A stretch of DNA of 54,366 nt from Falsiruegeria mediterranea M17 (lineage in GTDB: Bacteria > Pseudomonadota > Alphaproteobacteria > Rhodobacterales > Rhodobacteraceae). The notes beneath the pieces were generated by a model, which was not told the origin of the DNA, did not search any database, and saw nothing but the letters and a program-made list of their open reading frames with translations. This document shows positions 48,701-54,366 of this stretch, piece by piece. Position 1 is the first letter of the stretch, and every line of letters begins with the position of its first letter. Location: contig NZ_ONZG01000019.1 of the NCBI RefSeq assembly GCF_900302455.1, positions 1-54,366 of the forward strand, written 5' to 3'. Both the position numbers and the translations under genes were made by a program.

Positions 48701-51700
48701 GCGTGGCGGTATCGGGGATGACAGCCTGAATGGGGATGAAGGCGCTGACGATCTGTATGGCGGCGAAGGGTTTGACACCCTGGATGGCGGTGCCGACAAT
48801 GACGAGCTTTATGGCGAAGATGGCAATGACAGCCTGTCCGGCGGCGCAGGTGACGATTACATCAATGGCGGCAACGATCAGGACACCCTGTCGGGCGGCG
48901 AAGACAACGATCAGCTCTATGGATCCAGCGGCAATGACAACCTGTCCGGTGATGCGGGCAACGACTATGTCAGTGGCGGCAGCGGCGATGACATCATGGA
49001 TGGCGGCGCCGACAATGATACGCTTTTGGGCAGCTCCGGCAGCGACCGCATCGATGGGAGCGACGGGGATGACAGCCTGGATGGCGGCAGTGAAAGCGAC
49101 ACGCTGACCGGCGGGGCAGGCAATGACACGCTGACCGGCTGGACGGGCACCGACACGCTGACCGGCGGTGTGGGCAATGACGTGTTTGCCGACCGCCCCG
49201 GGCACCTGGATGGCGACCGGATTACGGATTTCACCGGTGGATCGGATATGATCCGCCTCACCAATGTCCGCTTCACGGATGTCGATATTTCCACCGCCGA
49301 ACTGAATGGCGACACGCTGCTGCGGGTTGATACCACGGGCGATGGCACGGTCGATACCACCATCACCCTGGCGGGCACCGCCTATGCGGGGACCTGGATT
49401 GCGCAAAGCGATTTGCAGGGCACCAACATTCGCCTCGAGGCACCCAGCGGCACGGGTTCGTCTGTGGGCACGGCAGGCGATGACGATCTTGTCGGCACGG
49501 ATGTGGGCAACCTGCTGGAGGGGCAGGCCGGCAACGACACGATTTCGGGTGCGGCCAGCGGTGACATCATCAATACCGGCGCAGGCGAGGACTATGCCTA
49601 TGGTGGTTTTGGCAACGACACGATGTCGGGGGGCACCGACAACGATGAGCTGACCGGTGGCATCGGCAACGACCTGCTGAGCGGTGACGATGGCGACGAC
49701 AGGCTCTGGGGCGACGAAGGCAGCGATACGCTGATCGGTGGGGAGGGGCGCGATACGCTGCGCGGCGGCGATGGCGCAGACAACCTGACCGGCGGCGAGG
49801 GGATCGATGACCTTTATGGCGAGGATGGCGACGACAGCCTGTCGGGCGAGGCCGGGGCCGATGAGCTTTATGGCGGCGAGGGCAACGACGAGTTGTCGGG
49901 TGGTCTGGACAACGACTATCTGAATGCAGGCAACGGCGATGACCTGCTTGAGGGCGGGGATGGCAACGACCAGCTCTATGGCTCAAGCGGGGACGATACG
50001 GTGCGCGGCGACGGGGGCGACGATTACATGTCAGGCGGGGCCGACAATGACCTGCTGGACGGGGGCGCCGATGCAGACACGCTGTTGGGCAGCAGCGGCG
50101 ATGACACGCTGCTTGGTGGCGCGGGTGACGACAGCCTGGAGGGCGGCAGTGACGCCGACAGCCTGGATGGTGGGGCCGAGAATGACACGCTGAACGGGGG
50201 CACCGGCAGTGATACGCTGACGGGCGGCACCGGCGACAACGTGTTCAAGGGGCGCCTGAGTGATCTGGATGGCGACACGTTCACCGATTTCAAACTGGGG
50301 GATCGGATCCGGGTCGATCTTGCCACCTTCAACGAAACCGACCTGACCCTGACGGATGATGGCACCAACACGACGTTGGCAATCGATGCGACCGGTGACG
50401 GTGTTGCAGACAGCACGATCACGCTGAACGGGCTGTTCACCGAGACCTTTGCCACGCTGAGCACAGCCAATTTCACCGACATCCTTTTGGTCAGCGGCAC
50501 CGGCGGGGTCATCAATGGCACCAACAATGCCGACAACCTCAGCGGGTCGGCCGGGGTCGACATCATCTCGGGCTTTGAAGGCAATGACGAGCTGATCGGC
50601 CTGGGCGGCAATGACAACATTTCCGGCGACGAAGGCAACGACACGATCAACGCGGGTGCAGGCGACGATGTGGCCAGCGGCGGCGATGACGACGACAATA
50701 TCACCGGCGGGGTTGGCAATGACGTGCTGAGCGGTGATGCCGGTCGCGACAGCGTGCATGGCGACGAGGGCAACGACACGCTCTCGGGTGGCGCAGGCAA
50801 CGACATCCTTCGTGGTGGCATCGGGGACGACAGCCTGGATGGCAATGAAGATGCTGATGATCTGTACGGCGATGCCGGCAGTGACACGCTCAATGGTGGC
50901 CAGGGCAATGACGAGCTCTATGGTGGCGATGATGCGGACCTGCTGCGCGGGGATGCCGGCAACGACTATCTGAATGGTGGCCAGGGCGAAAACACGCTGG
51001 AAGGCGGCGAGGGCGATGATCAGCTCTATGGCGGCGGTGACAACGACACGCTGCGGGGTGAGATCGGGGATGATTACCTGGTCGGCGGGACGGCGGACGA
51101 CCTGCTGGAGGGCGGCGCAGACAATGACACGCTATTCGGCAGCAGTGACAACGATACGCTGACCGGCGGCACCGGGGATGACAGCCTGGATGGTGGAAAT
51201 CAGGATGACAGCCTGTCCGGCGGCGAGGGCAACGACACCCTGTCGGGCGGGAACAACAATGATACGCTGACCGGGGGTGCGGGCCGTGATGTCTTTACCG
51301 ACAATTACAGCCATTTCAACAGCGGGATCATCACCGATTTCACCACCGAGGATCGAATCCGTGTCGAGCTTGTCCGGTTTACCGACGTGGATATTTACAG
51401 TTCCACCAACGCGGACGGGAACACGCTGCTGTCCATCGACACCGATGGGGATGGCAACACATCGGGCTTCAATGATTTCAGCATCCTGTTGCAGGGCACG
51501 TTCTCGGGTACCTGGGCGGCGACCTATCAGACGACTGCAGGCAGTGCGACGGACATCACTCTGGTGCCGCCCTCGACCAGCGTGTCCGGGCCGACCACAA
51601 CGGATCCCGATGAGATCGCCGGCACATCCGGTGCCGACACGCTGCTTGGGGATGTGGGCAACGACACGCTGATCGGCCTGGAAGGAGATGACAGCCTGGG

Positions 51701-54366
51701 CGGCGGCACCGAGGATGATCACCTCTTTGGGGGGCGCGGCAATGACACCCTGTCCGGCGATGATGGTGACGATCAGCTGACCGGGGATGCCGGGGATGAC
51801 CAGTTGTCGGGTGGCTTTGGCAGCGACCGGCTCTATGGCGACGAAGGGCTCGACACGCTGGATGGCGGGTTTGGCGGTGACACCCTTTGGGGGGGCGACA
51901 ACAACGACAGCCTCTCGGGTGGCGAGGGCAATGATGACCTCTATGGCGAAGACGGCAACGATACGCTGGATGGGGGCATCGAAAACGATGAGCTCTATGG
52001 CGGCGAGGGCAATGACCTGCTGCTTGGCGGGGATGGCGGTGACTACCTTAACGGGGCCGAGGGCGCAGATGTACTCGAAGGAGGCGAAGGCAACGACCAG
52101 CTCTATGGCTCGGGTGGTGAAGACACGCTGCGCGGTGATCAAGGCGCCGACTATCTCAGCGGTGGCAATGACAGCGATGACATGGCTGGTGGGTCGGGCA
52201 ATGACACGCTGGTGGGCGGATCCGGCAGTGACACTCTGGATGGCGGCGACGATGACGACAGCCTCAATGGTGGGTCGGACAGTGACCTGTTGCTGGGCGG
52301 CGCGGGCAATGACACGCTGAACGGTGGCGGCAGCGTGGGTGTAGATACGCTGACCGGCGGGGCCGGGAATGACACATTCCGTGGCAATACCGGGTCTCTG
52401 CAGGGGGACATCATCACCGATTTCACAATCGGGGATCGTATTACGGTCGAATCCTATCGCTTCTCGGATGTGGACATTTCGACCACGTTCGATGGCACCA
52501 ACACGACGCTGCATGTGGACACCAACGGCAACGGCGTGCTGACGGACAGCACGGATGTTACGCTCATCCTGCAGGGCGCGATGACCGGCACGTTTGTGGC
52601 GATGTACAATGCGACCATAAACAATGCGACCGACATCTACCTGGTCAATGGAGCTTTTGGCGCCCCGACCATAAACCCCGATTTCCTGGGGGGAACCAAT
52701 GGCAATGAGACGCTGAACGGCGGGGTCGGCAATGACACCATCGTCGGGTTGAATGGCGATGACAGCCTGTTGGGCTTTACCGAAGACGACAAGATCTATG
52801 GCGGGCGTGGCAACGACACCATTGCGTTGCAGGACGGCAATGACACCGGTGTCGGCGATGCCGGGAATGACGAGATCAGCGGTGGCTTCGGGAACGACCA
52901 TCTGTACGGCAATGAAGGCACTGATCTGCTGTTGGGTGAGGTCGGCCGTGACTCTCTGTATGGCGATGAAGGCAATGACACGCTCAATGGCGGGGTCGAC
53001 GCTGATCAGCTGTATGGCGGCGACGATGACGATCTTCTGAACGGCGGCGATGACGCTGACCAGCTTTATGGCGAAGACGGGCGCGATACGCTCAACGGGG
53101 ATGCCGGAACCGATTACCTGAACGGGGCCGATGGCGATGACAGCCTGGATGGCGGCAGCGGCAACGACCAGCTTTATGCCGGGGATGGCAACGACACCCT
53201 GCGGGGCGGGCTTGGGGATGACTACCTTTCGGGCGGGCGCAACACCGACTACGCCATCTTCAGCGGCAATTCGAGCGAATACACCATCACCCAGGGCGCC
53301 AGCAGCAACGCGACCAGCTATATCGAGCACACTGGTGGCACGACCTTGAACGGGCGGGATTCGCTGGTGCAGGTCGAGCGGGTCATCTTTGATGACACCA
53401 CGATTGTCCTGTTCAATGACGCACCGACATTGGTGGATGACGTCGACACGCAATACTGGCGTGAGGGGACGTCCTATTCGCTGGATGCCTCCGGGGCCTT
53501 TGCGGATGTGGACCTTGTCACCTTCAGCGCGCAGATGTCAGACGGTTCGGCGCTGCCGAGCTGGCTGAACTTTGATCCCTCATCCCAGAGATTTGACGCC
53601 AATCTCTCAGGTGTTGCGACAGGGTGGTATTACGTCACGCTGACGGCGCGGGATGCACTTGGAGCCGAAAACTCGGACACCTTTGGCATCCGGGTGGATT
53701 CCAGCACGATCCTTGGCACCAACAACGCAGACACGATCGCCGGCACCGCTTTGTTCGATCAGATCTATGGTCGCGGTGGCAATGACACCATCAATGCCGG
53801 ATTGGGGGATGACCGTGTCTTTGGTGAGGACGGGGATGACTTCCTGTTCGGGGGCCTGGGCGAGGATACCCTGGATGGCGGTGCAGGGGCGGATGTCTAT
53901 GCGGCCAATCAGGCGGCGGAATTGGATGGCGACCGTATCGTGAATTTCGAGGCCGGGGATTCCCTGCTGTTTGAAAACGCCAGTGCAACGGCGACAGCGG
54001 CGCTCTTTGCGGATCGCATCGAGGTGGACAGTGATGGCGATGGCACAACGGATGTGACCATCGGGCTGGATGCCACAAATGTCAGTCAGTTGGAAAAAAT
54101 AGTCCTGCCGGGTGGTGGGGTTCAGTTCGGCACGCTCCGGGTGATCAACGGCACTCCTGCCACGGAAACCTTGTACGGAACGCCGGATGACGAGCAGATC
54201 AATGGGTTGGGCGGGTATGACTGGATCATTCCGGGTCGTGGCAATGACACCGTGGATGGCGGCGTGGGGCGGGACATGGTGTCTTACTCCGACGCGCCTG
54301 AGGTGGCCGGGCGGGGGACGGCATTCATGCTGGATCTCGATCTGGGCGCGGGCACGGCCGAGCTTT
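45711..54366 (+). CDS. Giant RTX protein with higher-order repeats and a cadherin/Ig-like domain (partial, runs off right edge)
   Basis: Open for 2885 codons without a stop. It begins [20 protein letters not shown] directly in RTX repeats with no signal peptide; GGAG at 45697-45700 precedes the ATG by 10 bp. Seven blocks of about 230-260 residues of nonapeptides are each followed by a ~100-residue beta domain starting with an ITDF motif (residues about 97, 465, 820, 1171, 1524, 1874, 2235) and carrying DTDGDG-like calcium loops. Around residues 2569-2665 a putative Ig/dystroglycan-type cadherin domain appears ([37 protein letters not shown]). The 3' end enters the shared C-terminal module ([13 protein letters not shown]). 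Probable secreted adhesin or matrix scaffold; about 900 nt should remain by comparison with the metalloprotease gene. Confidence 0.9.
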   Translation, partial: MATFNGTPDSDVIFGTSSADSLSGGDGDDQLIGQAGADTLLGQADDDLLSGGADNDSLDGGAGVDTLSGGVGADTLTGGAGADVFRDDAVGLDGDLITDFTSEDVVRVSGSFLFDDSFQRTTTGGTTLLEINTDETPGFDTSVTLTGTFATGYFAALAGPTFSDIVFVPAPGGTATAGDDELNGTLAADTLDGGAGDDRIIGATGADLLSGGADHDSIYAGAGNDTISGDGGNDWLVGDAGDDSIDGVSGSNSIYGGSGEDTIDVGTGTRNFADGGSGADSVVSQAGSDTLRGGADNDTLIGNQGNDVLHGDAGNDTLSGDTGSDQLYGGSGNDTLSGGTEADQLYGGQDHDLVLGGDGNDYVSGDSGRDTLRGESGNDTLSGGSGDDLLEGGVDNDNLIGGGDNDTLRGEAGEDTLSGGTNNDSLDGGADDDRLSGGQGSDTLTGGTGIDLFIDQATNLDGDTITDFTVTDAAAEGDAITVTGRRFDDGHVTVSYAGGNTILTIDTDRDGVADTVITLTGTITADFLTVTDGTNTTIRAYPTAGLGSSGNPVRGTIADTTSASAIAAGGANTILGNAGADTLTGDAATRSIMAGLGNDSVEGGAQGEVISGDHGADTLAGNGGQDRIYGGDDGDSISGGASQDTLYGDRGDDTLSGGDSDDEVHGGDGADSILGELGGDELYGEAGNDTIEGGAGVDYIQGGTDQDLISGGDLGDQLYGSSGNDTINGDAGRDYISGGSDDDVLRGGADEDTLFGSSGDDHLLGEDGADSLDGGGGNDLLEGGAGDDTLGGGNEVDTLTGGTGDDLFVGRTTEMAGDIITDFAAGDRIRLNYSSFFDADVTITVTGGNTEFAIDTNQDLTDDLFFTLQGAYTPGDFQLITAANFTEIFLPSLSGGIWTGTENADTYVASNGSDSLNGLGGDDQLTALEGNDIVNAGNGNDDVFGGEGNDQIDGGNGDDFLRGDAGNDTVLGGAGRDEINGDAGNDLLSGGTEADTLRGGIGDDSLNGDEGADDLYGGEGFDTLDGGADNDELYGEDGNDSLSGGAGDDYINGGNDQDTLSGGEDNDQLYGSSGNDNLSGDAGNDYVSGGSGDDIMDGGADNDTLLGSSGSDRIDGSDGDDSLDGGSESDTLTGGAGNDTLTGWTGTDTLTGGVGNDVFADRPGHLDGDRITDFTGGSDMIRLTNVRFTDVDISTAELNGDTLLRVDTTGDGTVDTTITLAGTAYAGTWIAQSDLQGTNIRLEAPSGTGSSVGTAGDDDLVGTDVGNLLEGQAGNDTISGAASGDIINTGAGEDYAYGGFGNDTMSGGTDNDELTGGIGNDLLSGDDGDDRLWGDEGSDTLIGGEGRDTLRGGDGADNLTGGEGIDDLYGEDGDDSLSGEAGADELYGGEGNDELSGGLDNDYLNAGNGDDLLEGGDGNDQLYGSSGDDTVRGDGGDDYMSGGADNDLLDGGADADTLLGSSGDDTLLGGAGDDSLEGGSDADSLDGGAENDTLNGGTGSDTLTGGTGDNVFKGRLSDLDGDTFTDFKLGDRIRVDLATFNETDLTLTDDGTNTTLAIDATGDGVADSTITLNGLFTETFATLSTANFTDILLVSGTGGVINGTNNADNLSGSAGVDIISGFEGNDELIGLGGNDNISGDEGNDTINAGAGDDVASGGDDDDNITGGVGNDVLSGDAGRDSVHGDEGNDTLSGGAGNDILRGGIGDDSLDGNEDADDLYGDAGSDTLNGGQGNDELYGGDDADLLRGDAGNDYLNGGQGENTLEGGEGDDQLYGGGDNDTLRGEIGDDYLVGGTADDLLEGGADNDTLFGSSDNDTLTGGTGDDSLDGGNQDDSLSGGEGNDTLSGGNNNDTLTGGAGRDVFTDNYSHFNSGIITDFTTEDRIRVELVRFTDVDIYSSTNADGNTLLSIDTDGDGNTSGFNDFSILLQGTFSGTWAATYQTTAGSATDITLVPPSTSVSGPTTTDPDEIAGTSGADTLLGDVGNDTLIGLEGDDSLGGGTEDDHLFGGRGNDTLSGDDGDDQLTGDAGDDQLSGGFGSDRLYGDEGLDTLDGGFGGDTLWGGDNNDSLSGGEGNDDLYGEDGNDTLDGGIENDELYGGEGNDLLLGGDGGDYLNGAEGADVLEGGEGNDQLYGSGGEDTLRGDQGADYLSGGNDSDDMAGGSGNDTLVGGSGSDTLDGGDDDDSLNGGSDSDLLLGGAGNDTLNGGGSVGVDTLTGGAGNDTFRGNTGSLQGDIITDFTIGDRITVESYRFSDVDISTTFDGTNTTLHVDTNGNGVLTDSTDVTLILQGAMTGTFVAMYNATINNATDIYLVNGAFGAPTINPDFLGGTNGNETLNGGVGNDTIVGLNGDDSLLGFTEDDKIYGGRGNDTIALQDGNDTGVGDAGNDEISGGFGNDHLYGNEGTDLLLGEVGRDSLYGDEGNDTLNGGVDADQLYGGDDDDLLNGGDDADQLYGEDGRDTLNGDAGTDYLNGADGDDSLDGGSGNDQLYAGDGNDTLRGGLGDDYLSGGRNTDYAIFSGNSSEYTITQGASSNATSYIEHTGGTTLNGRDSLVQVERVIFDDTTIVLFNDAPTLVDDVDTQYWREGTSYSLDASGAFADVDLVTFSAQMSDGSALPSWLNFDPSSQRFDANLSGVATGWYYVTLTARDALGAENSDTFGIRVDSSTILGTNNADTIAGTALFDQIYGRGGNDTINAGLGDDRVFGEDGDDFLFGGLGEDTLDGGAGADVYAANQAAELDGDRIVNFEAGDSLLFENASATATAALFADRIEVDSDGDGTTDVTIGLDATNVSQLEKIVLPGGGVQFGTLRVINGTPATETLYGTPDDEQINGLGGYDWIIPGRGNDTVDGGVGRDMVSYSDAPEVAGRGTAFMLDLDLGAGTAEL
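45999..52424 (+). repeat. ~1.06-kb tandem super-repeat in the right giant RTX gene
   Basis: ITDF-type motifs at 45999, 47103, 48168, 49221, 50280, 51330 and 52413, spacings 1104, 1065, 1053, 1059, 1050 and 1083 bp (350-368 residues). Every unit has a nonapeptide array followed by a beta domain with IDTxxDG-type loops. Confidence 0.88.
54191..54262 (+). repeat. 72-bp perfect inverted repeat, right copy
   Basis: Identical to the complement of 334-405 over all 72 bases, then diverging to about 85% identity. It encodes the same residues in the right giant RTX gene. Confidence 0.9.

Noticed and set aside
46461-53453. Long minus-strand frames (363, 572, 294 and 773 codons) opposite the right giant RTX gene
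   Set aside because: Same artefact: strand-complement of RTX codons in a GC-rich gene, low-complexity and without a recognisable start.
45711-54366. CRISPR array or satellite DNA, suggested by dense short repeats
   Set aside because: The repeats keep a nine-residue coding period in one open frame and encode GGxGxDxxx, so they are RTX coding repeats, without conserved DNA repeats and unique spacers.

Overview
The window looks like most of an extrachromosomal replicon (plasmid or chromid) from a marine alphaproteobacterium of the Rhodobacteraceae, Roseobacter group. The reasons are high G+C, a RepA-type (RPA family) initiator with a divergent parA-parB pair, alphaproteobacterial-style protein sequences, and a gene set resembling the 'biofilm' (rhamnose-operon) plasmids known in roseobacters. 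That last match comes from memory of the literature and no search was made.

Layout. 1-6449 (-): a giant RTX protein with a polysaccharide-lyase-like N-terminus, running off the left edge. 6769-12559: sugar-nucleotide supply genes (glmS and glmU on -, then a UDP-glucuronate 4-epimerase and UDP-glucose dehydrogenase on +). 12573-16623: the replication and partition core (candidate parS, parB, parA, an iteron/DnaA-box origin, repA). 16697-22621: the dTDP-L-rhamnose genes rmlC, rmlB, rmlD, rmlA with a reversed UDP-GlcNAc 2-epimerase gene between rmlB and rmlD, then a glycosyltransferase. 22703-28583: a Wza-like export lipoprotein, a sugar-nucleotide reductase-like protein, an initiating sugar transferase, galU and a CapD/WbpM-type dehydratase. 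28604-29524: an AT-richer sulfotransferase-like gene. 29782-33129: a YjbH-YjbF-YjbE-like exopolysaccharide module. 33332-45472: a metalloprotease-LamG-RTX protein, a small RTX protein, a type I secretion MFP/ABC pair, a beta-propeller RTX protein and a second sulfotransferase-like gene. 45711-54366 (+): a second giant RTX protein running off the right edge.

How it fits together (inference): the left and central blocks make UDP-GlcNAc, UDP-GlcA, UDP-GalA, UDP-Glc and dTDP-rhamnose, assemble and export a polysaccharide that may be sulfated, and the type I system secretes up to five Ca2+-binding RTX proteins that could bind, cut or organise that matrix. No polymerase, flippase, co-polymerase or TolC is visible, so chromosomal partners, or genes outside the window, are needed.

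The strongest signals beyond ordinary annotation are very regular higher-order repeats in the two giant RTX genes (about 313 residues x4 and 350-368 residues x7), a C-terminal module shared by the RTX proteins, a 72-bp perfect inverted repeat linking the two ends of the window, and a candidate parS with a near-copy inside rmlD. The long ORFs antisense to the RTX genes are composition artefacts.
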